From assembly GCA_022414725.1 (NCBI GenBank), contig CM039465.1, positions 45,089,470 to 45,153,469 of the forward strand: 64,000 nt of DNA. Reading direction: 5' to 3'. Both the position numbers and the translations under genes were made by a program. The notes under the pieces were generated by a model. It saw only the letters and a program-made list of their open reading frames with translations, was not told the origin of the DNA and made no database searches. This DNA is from Microglena sp. YARC. Taxonomy: Eukaryota; Chlorophyta; Chlorophyceae; Chlamydomonadales; Chlamydomonadaceae. How positions within the stretch are numbered: position 1 is the stretch's first letter; each line of letters begins with the position of its first letter. Positions 35,201-43,900 of the stretch are shown here, one piece after another.

Positions 35201-36748
35201 CGTGCCATAATCCTAACACCAAACCACCAATCAGCAAGCACTGTCTTCACACCAACCACCAACTACTAACCACAAGATCAGCAAGCACTGCCTTCACACC
35301 AACAACCAAACACGTGCCATAATCCTAACACCAACCACCAATCAGCAAGCACTGTCTTCACACCAACCACCAACTACTAACCACAAGATCAGCAAGCACT
35401 GCCTTCACACCAACAACCAAACACGTGCCATAATCCTAACACCAACCACCAATCAGCAAGCACTGTCTTCACACCAACCACCAACTACTAACCACAAGAT
35501 CAGCAAGCACTGCCTTCACACCAACAACCAAACACGTGCCATAATCCTAACACCAACCACCAATCAGCAAGCACTGTCTTCAAACCAACCATCAACCACA
35601 CCAACTCAATGCTGCTTTCACTCACCATCACTAGAGTCTTGGCTTGGTGCACCCTCTGTCACCAAGTCCAACACGCTCCCCACCTACATCACACGCAGAG
35701 GGGTATCAGGTGGGGTTATTAGTGAGTAGGGGCGTTGACGTTTTTTAATAAAGATAAAGCCTGGTAGGGCGTGGCTGCAGCTTGATGCACCTTCTGCCAC
35801 CATCTTCAACATGCCCCCCCAAACATCACAGCAGCAGCAGCAGCAGAGAGGGTGCTGTCGTTTTAAAATAAAGATAAAGCCTGGTAGGGCGTGGCCGCAG
35901 CTTGATGCACCCTCTGCCACCATGTTTAACATGCCCCCCCAAACATCACAGCAGCAGCAGCAGCAGAGAGGGTGCTGTCGTTTTTAAATAAAGATAAAGC
36001 CTGGTAGGGCGTGGCCGCAGCTTGATGCACCCTCTGCCACCATGTTTAACATGCCCCCCCAAACATCACAGCAGCAGCAGCAGCAGCAGAGAGGGTGCTG
36101 TCGTTTTTAAATAAAGATAAAGCCTGGTAGGGCGTGGCCGCAGCTTGATGCACCCTCTGCCACCATGTTCAACATGCCCCCCCAAACATCACAGCAGCAG
36201 CAGCACCAGAGGGGGTGCTGTCGTTTTTAAATAAAGATAAAGCCTGGTAGGGCGTGGCCGCAGCTTGATGCACCCTCTGCCACCATGTTCAACATGCCCC
36301 CCCAAACATCACAGCAGCAGCAGCACCAGAGAGGGTGCTGGGGGGTGGGGGGAAGCTACCCACCAGTGAGCTAGCATCCACAAGCCGTATCCTCATCGGG
36401 TTTAGGTTTTAGGGGGTTAAGGTTTAGGGTTGAGGGGTTTAGGATACAGGGTTTAGGTTTTAGGGTATTGGAGATCTGGCTTGTGGATGCTAGCTCACTG
36501 GAGGGTAGCTTCCCCCCTCCGTGCTGGGTGGGGCTGTTAGTGATTAGGGTTGTCGTCGTTTAGGGGTGTTGTTGATTAGTGTTGTTACTGAGTAGGGCTC
36601 ATATTGAGTGGACATGTATCAGGGTGGCTGCGGCTTGAAGCACCCTCAGTCACCATGTACAAGACACTCCCCACCTACACCACAGCAGCAGCAGAGAGGG
36701 TGCCGGGTAGGGTTGTTAGTGATTAGGGTGTTTTAGAGAGAGAGAGAG

Positions 36749-36797
<49 letters not shown>

Positions 36798-39541
36798 CAC
36801 CAGAGGGGGGGAGGGAGAGGCGAAGAAAAGCTCATGTGCTGTATGCATGCCTAGGATGCTTTTGCATACCTGACAGATAAACAACAGATATGGATTTATC
36901 ATGTACCTTATTGCACCCTATTCCTCTTGGCTGAAACTTGGATAACATTATATATAACGATATACGTTGTCTTGGGGCATACTGACGAGGCATGGTGACT
37001 CTCTCTTCTGAAATTCTTCCCTCCTACTTCCGTCGCATCGCATATGTACCTCGTATGTACCTTAGTTATATGCACCTCCGTTGTCATGTACTCACACGTC
37101 TCAAATGTACCTCATATGTACCTTCCTTGTCATGTGCCTTACATGTACCTTCTTTGTCATGTATCTTACTTGCACTTTCTTTGAACATTTTGTATACATT
37201 TTGTACCTCGTATTTTTTCAGATACCTTCCTTGTCATGGGCCTAAAATGTTAATTGTACCTCATATGTACCTTCCTCGTCATGACCTTACTTTCACCTTC
37301 AACGTACTTTACATGTACCTTCCTTGTAATGACCACACTTCCACCTAATATGTACTTTACATGTACCTTCCTTGTCATGACCACACTTGTTTTTCAATAG
37401 AGCGGTCGAACAACTTAGAGACAGGTTACGGGGTAAAAAAAGGTACGGAGTAGTACATGGAGACAAATCAGTACGCCTTGCCTTGGTGGCTTTGGTAGCC
37501 TCGGTGGCGCGTTCAATCGATGGATGGATAATCTGACGGCTTGCATGCCTGCACTCCTGCTAATGGGAATTGCTCTGCGATTCAACTAAGGTGTGCAAGT
37601 GGTCACTTGTTTTTCAATCTCGCAGTTTGGTAACACAATGTACATCAGTAGTGCAGTTCATCTCTTGGCAGAACATCTCACTGGGCTGTAATTTTGTTAT
37701 GTAAGAGTACTCACTCAATATAATATCTATCCAGGCATCAGTAAGACAACCATACGTCGCAAGCTCGAGACCGACTCCGGGCGGAATTGTCTTTTACAGA
37801 AAATCCATAGCATGCCAGCTCAGCAATAACGTACGAAGGACGGTGAACATAGTACACTAAGTCGACAAGTGTGCAAGTGGTCACTTGTTTTTCAATCTCC
37901 ACATAATATGTACTTTACATGTACCTTCCTTGTCATGACCTTACTTCCACCTAATATGTACTTTACATGTACCTTCCTTGTCATGACCTTGCTTCCACCT
38001 AATATGTACTTTACATGTACCTTCCTTGTCATGACCTTACTTCCACCTATTATGTACTTTACGTGTACCTTCCTTGTCATGACCTTATTTCCACCTAATA
38101 TGTACTTTACATGTACCTTCCTTGTCATGACCTTACTTCCACCTAATATGTACTTTACATGTACCTTCCTTGTCATGACCTTATTTCCACCTAATCTGTA
38201 CATTACATGTACCTTCCTTGTCATGACCTTACTTCCACCTAATATGTACTTTACATGTACCTTCCTTGTCATGACCTTACTTCCACCTAATATGTACTTG
38301 ACATGTACCTTCCTTGTCATGACCTTACTTCCACCTATTATGTACTTTACGTGTACCTTCCTTGTCATGACCTTATTTCCACCTAATATGTACTTTACAT
38401 GTACCTTCCTTGTCATGACCTTACTTCCACCTAATATGTACTTTACATGTACCTTCCTTGTCATGACCTTATTTCCACCTAATATGTACTTTACATGTAC
38501 CTTCCTTGTCATGACCTTACTTCCACCTAATATGTACTTTACATGTACCTTCCTTGCCATGACCTTACTTCCACCGAATATGTACTTTACATGTACCTTC
38601 CTTGTCATGATCTCACTTCCACCTAATTTGTTATTTCCGTGTACCTAATGCTGCATGGCCACAGCTACTGTGCATGTGTGAGAGTTGCCTAGCCATCCTT
38701 GCCACCCGCGGTGCTGTTTGATACCAGGCGATGCAGTGTTTTTCTTTTCTGCTACCAGCAGCAGCTTCTAGGCAGCTCCCTGACTCATCCACTGCGCCCA
38801 GATTTAAACAAGTCTAGAAAACTGATGATGTCAGCGTCCAGGTGCAGTAGACTGCATTTCGTTTGGCTGGATAGGCAGGCAGGGGAGCTGCCTAGAAGCT
38901 GCTTGTCGTAGCTGAAAAGAAAAGCTGTGAGACGATTTGGTAGTTGTGCATTGCGTGTTTCGTGTTGTGCTTCCTGCTGTATAGTAATGATGAGGCAGAA
39001 ATAAACTTTTTCCATGATTTGCATCAGTTCCCACTTCAGGACTCTGTCAAGCCGCAAGCACATTTGGAGTCCAGGAGGCCACCCAGTCCAGTACGTACAC
39101 TCCCCGCACACACACACATAAACACCACCCACACTCAAACAACATCGCTACTACAGCCACCACCACCACCACAAACACACACCACACACACACGAACATT
39201 ATCACTACCACCACCATCACAAAAGCACACACACACCACAGCTACCACCACCACCACACAAATGCACAATGCACAGGAATGCATTCTACCTGGTTCTGAT
39301 TCTCTACCGCAGAAGAGAGTCGCTTCGGCGTTCGCTGCTCTTCCTTGTTCCATTGCCTCGGCCTCGGCATGGTACCTGGAGCCATGCTAGACAGGGCGGT
39401 TCGGTGACTGCTGCCACCTTTGCTTTGACGAGAGGATACCCGCGTGCCGACATTTGAGCTTGAGGCACCGGTGTTAAGGGTTGACATGCGCATCCCACCC
39501 ATAGCCATGCCCGAGGCCGCTCCCAAGGTGGTGATCACCAT
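20674..39541 (-). CDS. Pentatricopeptide repeat (PPR) protein, 9 exons, 977 aa
   Basis: Exons (minus, 5' to 3'): 39,290–39,541; 35,626–35,683; 31,721–31,929; 30,269–30,439; 27,509–27,644; 26,556–26,681; 25,324–25,532; 22,337–23,638; 20,674–21,144. All junctions agree in phase and the sum is 2,934 nt with one terminal TAG. Residues 1–84 are Ser/Thr/Arg-rich (MVITTLGAASGMAMGGMRMS at the start), fitting an organelle transit peptide. Degenerate 35-residue PPR motifs follow: VTWLRALVLFDWLKDSG (about 140), VIRVCADHGDAVSALNVYEW (174), NYTYTAAMRAAMSANLLPRA, FCLTYIEVCTRLGQTEKAMR, HVYTAAMRAA, HAYAAVISACAAGSDWVRAL (about 318), VVSCTALITALASAGEAQKA, VRTYTALIRALCNAKEWTQA (388), AFTYSAVLSSLGEQGQWQLA, VVCNAMMSAYERAGKCEEAV, and four more to the C terminus. 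A low-complexity linker of about 290 residues (about 464–757) splits the array. No E/DYW domain is seen, so P-class; such proteins bind single-stranded organelle RNA, one base per motif. The specific orthologue is unknown. Intron 5 appears to use a GC donor. Confidence 0.88.
21145..22336. repeat. PPR intron 8: exon 9 start copy, dispersed repeat, exon 8 donor copies
   Basis: From left: gttgatgtt repeats (21,160–21,250), a copy of the exon 9 start (21,256–21,320), a 22-bp repeat gaacccacatgaatgtatga ×4 (21,440–21,530), a dispersed element with ggaggcctgaaaccattaag (21,540–21,700, also at 50.4 and 56.55 kb), a reversed copy of the gtctaggggtaggccaaata element (21,866–21,912), and three copies of the exon 8 end with donor (tcccacctgctcaaacag type) at 22,127–22,300. 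Confidence 0.8.
22337..23638 (-). CDS. PPR gene exon 8 (largest exon, 434 codons)
   Basis: It opens after a poly-C tract and gcag acceptor and closes at ttgagcag/gtgggac. The first 75 residues and last 64 residues are PPR motifs. Between them lies a Pro/Ser/Gln/Ala-rich, probably disordered linker with a TPPVSADQQ, PGPSPDQRA and SLFSRQPNGWR type composition. Copies of its 5' end lie upstream (23,725–24,180) and copies of its 3' end plus donor lie downstream (22,127–22,300). Confidence 0.85.
23650..25320. repeat. PPR intron 7: arrays of flanking exon ends around a MITE
   Basis: Three copies of the exon 8 acceptor plus first 25–30 codons (23,725–23,815; 23,930–24,015; 24,118–24,180) alternate with (ggt)n and poly-G runs. 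Four copies of the exon 7 end with its gtgagc donor follow (about 24,490–24,580; 24,710–24,800; 24,955–25,060; 25,125–25,225) separated by cacccacccagccagcca repeats. A family A MITE (24,245–24,439) lies at the boundary between the two arrays. Confidence 0.85.
24245..24439. mobile_element. MITE family A, 195-bp copy
   Basis: Ends CAGGGTAATTC and AAGTACCCTG; flanking octamers ctacccac (24,237–24,244) and ctatccac (24,440–24,447) match at 7 of 8. Inverted relative to the 4,441 copy. Confidence 0.85.
25533..27508. repeat. PPR introns 5 and 6 repeats
   Basis: 25,533–26,420 holds three longer and several short copies of the exon 7 acceptor and start (25,790–25,900; 26,105–26,235; 26,305–26,415) joined by gtgggtgggtggg runs. 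26,427–26,497 is a copy of the start of exon 6. Intron 5 (26,682–27,508) has a dispersed repeat (26,780–27,010), a family A MITE (27,037–27,223), cacaccc repeats and a copy of the end of exon 5 (27,290–27,350). Confidence 0.8.
27037..27223. mobile_element. MITE family A, 187-bp copy
   Basis: Ends cagggtactac and gtagtaccctg are exact inverted repeats. The 8-bp flanks (gcacccat, caccccac) match poorly, probably because the right side runs into a cacccca repeat. Confidence 0.82.
27645..30268. repeat. PPR intron 4: (GT)n arrays with copies of exon junctions
   Basis: Copy of exon 5 start at 27,885–27,990. Copies of the end of exon 4 plus gtaatg donor at about 28,183–28,245, 28,375–28,445, 28,560–28,625, 28,768–28,795 (short), 29,945–29,998 and 30,110–30,165. 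Between 28,795 and 29,935 lies a 1.1-kb array of a 19–20-bp unit (gtgtgtggtgtagtgtggt). Poly-G runs occur at 27,690 and 27,840. Confidence 0.85.
30440..31720. repeat. PPR intron 3: copies of exon 4 start and exon 3 end
   Basis: Seven copies of the acceptor and first codons of exon 4 (tgcggatnacctgatg type) lie between 30,541 and 31,550, each followed by ggagtgggagtggggg runs. Two copies of the end of exon 3 with gtaagc donor (66-bp unit, acaggcttacngaggtgcac) lie at 31,560–31,700, next to the true exon end. Confidence 0.85.
31930..35625. repeat. PPR intron 2: exon 3 start copies, poly-G, CA-rich minisatellites, exon 2 donor copies
   Basis: Two copies of the exon 3 start (31,996–32,070; 32,165–32,240); an uninterrupted poly-G run of about 50 at 32,236–32,286; (GTAT)n-type repeat to 32,690; then accaaccaccaatcagcaag repeats (32,760–33,450) and a ~110-bp unit with aacaaccaaacacgtgccat (34,200–35,570, about 13 copies). 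Partial copies of exon 2 with its donor lie at about 32,685–32,735, 33,455–33,510, 33,755–33,800 and 33,955–34,015. Confidence 0.85.
35700..36340. repeat. 120-bp minisatellite carrying exon 2 start copies and (CAG)n
   Basis: Five units of 120–123 bp (agataaagcctggtagggcg, agcttgatgcaccctctgcc, aacatcacagcagcagcagc). On minus each contains an acceptor-like end followed by a version of PPR exon 2 (MVAEGAS, against LVTEGAP in the true exon). CAG runs vary in length between units. Confidence 0.9.
36346..36518. repeat. Inverted repeat with a telomere-like core, copy 1
   Basis: Arms of about 40 bp (36,347–36,386 ggggggaagctaccc...ccacaagcc and its complement at 36,478–36,517) enclose about 90 bp of degenerate gtttaggg/gttttaggg repeats. 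The outermost ggggggaagcta is shared with copy 2 at 45.5 kb, but the inner arm sequences differ. Confidence 0.85.
36735..36795. repeat. (GA)n microsatellite
   Basis: About 60 bp of agagagag with two small interruptions, inside PPR intron 1. Confidence 0.95.
37060..38645. repeat. 48-bp minisatellite split by an insertion
   Basis: Unit atgtactttacatgtacctt plus ccttgtcatgaccttacttc and cacctaat, about 15 nearly perfect copies at 37,880–38,640 and diverged copies at 37,060–37,390. A non-repeat segment of about 480 bp (37,385–37,885) interrupts it and carries cacttgtttttcaat three times (start, middle, end). The 48-bp period keeps a 259-codon frame open; it is not a gene. It lies in PPR intron 1. 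Confidence 0.9.
38734..38929. mobile_element. MITE family C, 196-bp copy 1
   Basis: Inverted repeats of about 45 bp containing agcagcttctaggcagctcc. Flanking octamers aggcgatg and agacgatt match at 6 of 8. Non-coding interior. hAT-like by duplication length. Confidence 0.78.
39120..39289. repeat. CACCAC/ACACAC microsatellite downstream of PPR exon 1
   Basis: Mixed (accacc)n and (ac)n runs at the 5' end of PPR intron 1 on minus. No copies of the exon 1 donor were seen here. Confidence 0.85.
39290..39541 (-). CDS. PPR gene exon 1, probable transit peptide
   Basis: The ATG is at 39,541. The 84 codons end at donor cagaaccag/gtagaa and are exactly in phase 0. The segment is rich in Ser, Gly, Met, Arg and Thr and nearly free of acidic residues in its first 60 positions, which fits chloroplast or mitochondrial import. 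The link to the PPR exons rests on strand, phase and the lack of another gene between; the 3.6-kb intron 1 holds the 48-bp and 120-bp minisatellites. Confidence 0.65.
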
Positions 39542-40088
39542 CGTGCTTTAGGTATAGAACGCAGATGCGGACGATTTATATAAAGCTCTGGTTGGGAAAG
39601 CAAGGCCTAATTAGCTTGCCAGGGGGGTAAAAGCTCGGAATTTTAAAACAGTGAGGAGGGAGAATGATGAAGAGAGCACGATTTGTGGTGGAGGTGCAAT
39701 TGACGCAAGCCAGGAAGGGAACTGGAGTCCCGAACTAGGTAAGTAGACGAGAAGCTATAATTAGCTGGGGAGGCCCCCGCAGGCTTTCGGCACAAGGCAG
39801 CCTGGAGATGCGCCTTGCAAAGAGACAATTAATGATGCGTTTGCACGCTGGAGGGGTTTTAGACACTGGGGCGATATTCGTAGAGAGAAAAGGAGTGTGT
39901 AGCAGGGTGGTGTGCAGTCTGCGCACTAGGCCGCCCCCAATTACGGAATGCTGACCGTGAGGCACAGGATATGCGTGCGTTAGTGAGCAAAAATCGCCCT
40001 TTGGCATGAGCAAACAGAATGATTAGAGAATCTGCGAAGTAGCTACTTGAAGGCCACCAATATACTACGCCTTGAACGTTTGATGACG
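39542..40088. other. Upstream region of the PPR gene
   Basis: About 550 bases of non-repetitive sequence before the PPR ATG (minus strand) and after the presumed 3' end of the S1 gene. It should hold the PPR promoter. I see no clear TATA box in the expected position and no other exon. Confidence 0.4.
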
Positions 40089-40385
40089 TCAGCAAGGCCA
40101 AGTTGGCAAGGCAAGGCCGAGGCCCCCTTTAGCCCTCGAGGCGTAAAAGTGACAGCTCGGCTCGGCGCTGTTATGATAGCGTAATTCTGCCTCGCGAAGG
40201 CAACGACCTGTCTCGGTTTTATCTCTCGCGAAACAATTGGCGAAAACATATTGGCGACAAAACATGTTGTAACATTTCGCCGAGGACTTGTCCCCCAGGG
40301 CAGGTCTCCTCGGGGGTCTCCCCGTTACCTCGTCAAGACAACGGCCGGCATTCTTACCCAGCCACGACCAGCCACCCACAGCCTC
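40089..40385 (-). CDS. Candidate terminal exon of the S1-domain gene
   Basis: From an AG at 40,386–40,387 a frame in phase with the preceding S1 exon (phase 0) runs 98 codons to a stop, beginning EAVGGWSWLGKNAG. A good donor (gtaaga) follows the WLG codons, so only the first 12 codons may be exonic. The sequence is not repetitive, but I cannot confirm it from a known family. Confidence 0.3.
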   Translation of the reverse strand, partial: EAVGGWSWLGKNAGRCLDEVTGRPPRRPALGDKSSAKCYNMFCRQYVFANCFARDKTETGRCLREAELRYHNSAEPSCHFYASRAKGGLGLALPTWPC

Positions 40386-40639
40386 CTCAGGCAATAGATT
40401 AGCTGGGTGTGTGAGTGGCAAAGAGCATATGCTTGGTGATGCGTGAGTTAGTTTTCCTAGCTATGTGTGCTAGGAAGCTAGAACTATGATCTCTAATGAT
40501 GCTACTGTAGAATTGAAATTGTATAAAAAACTGGATGTTTTTTATGATACAGGAGAACCGAACGCAACTGAACGACCTTCAAATTACCGTACGAAACCGA
40601 AACCGTACAGTACAACCCTGATGCTCAGATAGATGTCCC

Positions 40640-41700
40640 TATGGGATTCACATCACCAACGCCAACAAACCCGCCCATTACCGCCCTTCCACAAGGCCCT
40701 TCCACAAGACATCACCAGCACCAACAAACCCCGACCACCACCACCCTCCCACAACACGTCACCAACACCAACAAGCCCGGCCCACCACCGCCCTCACACA
40801 ACACATCACCGTGTGCTCACCATGACCACCAACACCAACACCAACAACCAACAACACCAACAAACCCTGCCCACCACAGACCTCCCACAACATATCACCA
40901 ACACCAATATCCCCCGCCCACCACCACCCTCCTAAAACACATCACCGCCCTCCTCTAACACATCACCGCCCTCCTACAACACATCACCATGACCACCAAC
41001 ACCAACACCAATAACCAACAACACCAACAAACCCTGCCCACCACAGACCTCCCACAACACATCACCAACACCAACAAAACCCGCCCACCACCGACCCCCT
41101 ACAACACATCACTGTGTGCTCCCCATGACCACCAACACCAACAACCAACAATACCAACAAACCCAGCCCACCACTGCCCTCCCACAAGGCCACAACACAT
41201 CACCAACACCAATCATCCCCGCCCACCACGGCCCTCCCACGACACAACACATCCCTCCAACAACACATCACCATGTGCTTTCCATGACCACCAACACCAA
41301 CAGGCAACAACACAACACCATGTGCTCACCATGACCATGACCACCAACACCAACAACCAACAGCACCAACAAAACCCGCCCACCACCGCCCTCCCACAAC
41401 ACATCACCAACACCAAAAGAAAACGCCCACCACAGCCCTCCAAAAACACATCACCATGTGCTCACCATGACAGCCTGTTGCACATCAGCGCCCTCCTCGA
41501 ACACATCACCGCCCTCCTACAACACATTACCGCCCTCGTTAAACACATCACCGCCCTCCTACATCACATCAGCGCCCTCCCACAACACATCAGCGCCCTC
41601 CTACAACACATCACCGCCCTCCTACAACACATCACCGCCCTCTTACAACACATCACCGCCCTCCTACAACACATCACCATGTGCTCACCATCACAGCCTG
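40640..41700. repeat. CCACCAACACCAACAA and CCCTCCTACAACACATCACC repeats
   Basis: Two interleaved unit types, accaacaccaacaacc and gccctcctacaacacatcac, with recurrent gtgctcaccatgacc, which is a gtgagcac donor-like string on minus. Fills the last visible intron of the S1 gene. Confidence 0.85.
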
Positions 41701-41722
41701 TTGCACATCATCCCGGACACAC

Positions 41723-42457
41723 CTCGAGGTTAAGATCAAAATCTCTAGCTTTCTCTTCCAAAGTCTGCTTCTCCCTCTTCTTCGCCTTCTCCTCAATCTT
41801 CACACGGAAAGCAGCTGCGCCTTCCTCCGCCTTCTCATACACCAGGCTAGGGTTCCTGGTTAAGGGTTTAGGGTTTCATCGAGGATTTCACTGAAATTTA
41901 GTTTCTCCTTAAAATTGGTAGGCTGACGCCTCTCATACACCAGGCTAGGGTCCCTAAAGTGGATTCCATCGAAATTTAGTTTCTCCTTCAAATTGGTTAG
42001 CAGACACTTCTCCAACACTAGGCTAGGGTCTCAGCAGTGTATTTCATCAAAATGTATTTCATCAAAATGTATTTCATCAAAATTTAGTTTCTCCTTCAAA
42101 TTGGCCGGCAGACGACGGTAGTCAGATTGTTCGAGGTTCAGTTAATCAGTGCATTTTCGTGTGAAGCCCCTCCTGTTACGGTTGGGAAAGTCCCTTTAGC
42201 CTACCCCTGGACTGTAACAACATTCAACTGCTTACAGGGTCGCAACAAAATCCCCACACCTGACCATGTCGCCTGGGTTGGGGTAGCTTTACTAGCAACC
42301 GGCATATCATATGATGTTGACTCCTTTTGTATGAAACTTCCATAATTCGAACTCTCATCTGAATAGGACACCGTATTGAACATGCGGTCCAAAATCTGTC
42401 TCCCTGCCCCCCCCCCCCCCTGTCACATGATATCATTTTGCTGTTCCCTCAGCTTTG

Positions 42458-42492
<35 letters not shown>

Positions 42493-43139
42493 CGACAACG
42501 ACGGACATACCCCCACCCCCCAACAACAACATCCCCTCACCTGACCATGTTGCCCAGCACTTGCTTTTTTTGTCTACCCCCCAACAAGACGGACATCCCC
42601 CATTCCCCCTCCCCCAATTCCTCCTGCCTCCCCCCCCCCCCCCCCCCCCCCCCTCATCCCCCCTCCCCCAACAAGACGGACATTCCCCCCTCCTCCAACA
42701 AACAACATCCCCTCACCAGACCATGTCGCCAGCACATATTTTTTTGCGTCTACCCCCAACAAGACAGACATCCCACATTCCCCCTCCCCCCCCTCCCCAC
42801 ATCCCTCCTGCCTCCCCCCCCCCCCCTCGTCCCCCTCCCCCAACAAAACGGACATCCCCCCTCCTCCAACAACATCCCCTTACCAGACCATGTCGCCAGA
42901 ACTTGTTTTTTTTTGTGACTCGTCGCCATTCCGTCACTGCATGGCGACGCATGGGTCTGGCCAAACCAGTCAACCCAAACCCACGAAGGCAAAGTGGTCG
43001 CCAGGGCATTCAGCTACCAAATGTTTACCCCACAAGTAGCTGAACACAAAAGCACTAAATTTAATAATAGTAAATATAATAATATATTCATACAATAGTA
43101 AATACACTACCACCACTACTAGTACTACTACTCCTCCTC

Positions 43140-43197
<58 letters not shown>

Positions 43198-43372
43198 AAC
43201 TAATAATAATAATACGAATACCACATGACAATGAATCTTCACTACGGACCGGGTCGCCACAAACTTCCCTCACCTGACCATGTCGCCTGGGTTGACCTCC
43301 AAGGCTTTGGTGCTCACGCTAATACGGCCACTCCTGGCTATCCGGGAAACCATGACCTAGAAGTTAGTTAGT

Positions 43373-43403
<31 letters not shown>

Positions 43404-43528
43404 CGTAAAGCACTCTTGGCTATCTGGGAAACCATGACCTGGAATTTAGTTGGTTAATAAGTTAGTTGGTTAATAAGTTAGTTGGTTAGTTAGTTAGTTG
43501 GTTAGTAAGTTAGTTAGTTAGTTAGTAG

Positions 43529-43572
<44 letters not shown>

Positions 43573-43862
43573 CGCTTGCGTGTAGGTCGGTGGATTGCTT
43601 GATTGGAGGGGGAGGGGGAGGGGGGGGGGGGGGGGGGGGCAGGGAATCAGTTTATTTGTTGTGAATGCTTCTTTCCTTGCTTTTTAAAATGTGTATGTTT
43701 CATTGTATATTTACATGTTCAATTGTTTCATTGTTTCTGTGTGTTTCTTTGTTTGTTGATTGGTTGGTTGGTGGTCAGGGCCATACGTTTGTGACAGGAT
43801 TCGTGTGTTTACAGCTGTCCAGTTGTATCAGTTAATTAAGAGTAAAGTTAGCTAGCTGGTTG

Positions 43863-43900
<38 letters not shown>

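Noticed and set aside
36995..37348. 118-codon frame on plus
   Set aside because: Begins in unique sequence but soon runs into diverged 48-bp satellite units; no splice or domain support.
37869..38648. 259-codon frame with 16-residue repeat (MYFTCTFLVMTLLPPN)
   Set aside because: The 48-bp satellite is a multiple of 3, so frames are open on both strands. It lies in the intron between PPR exons and has no codon-level conservation beyond the DNA repeat.
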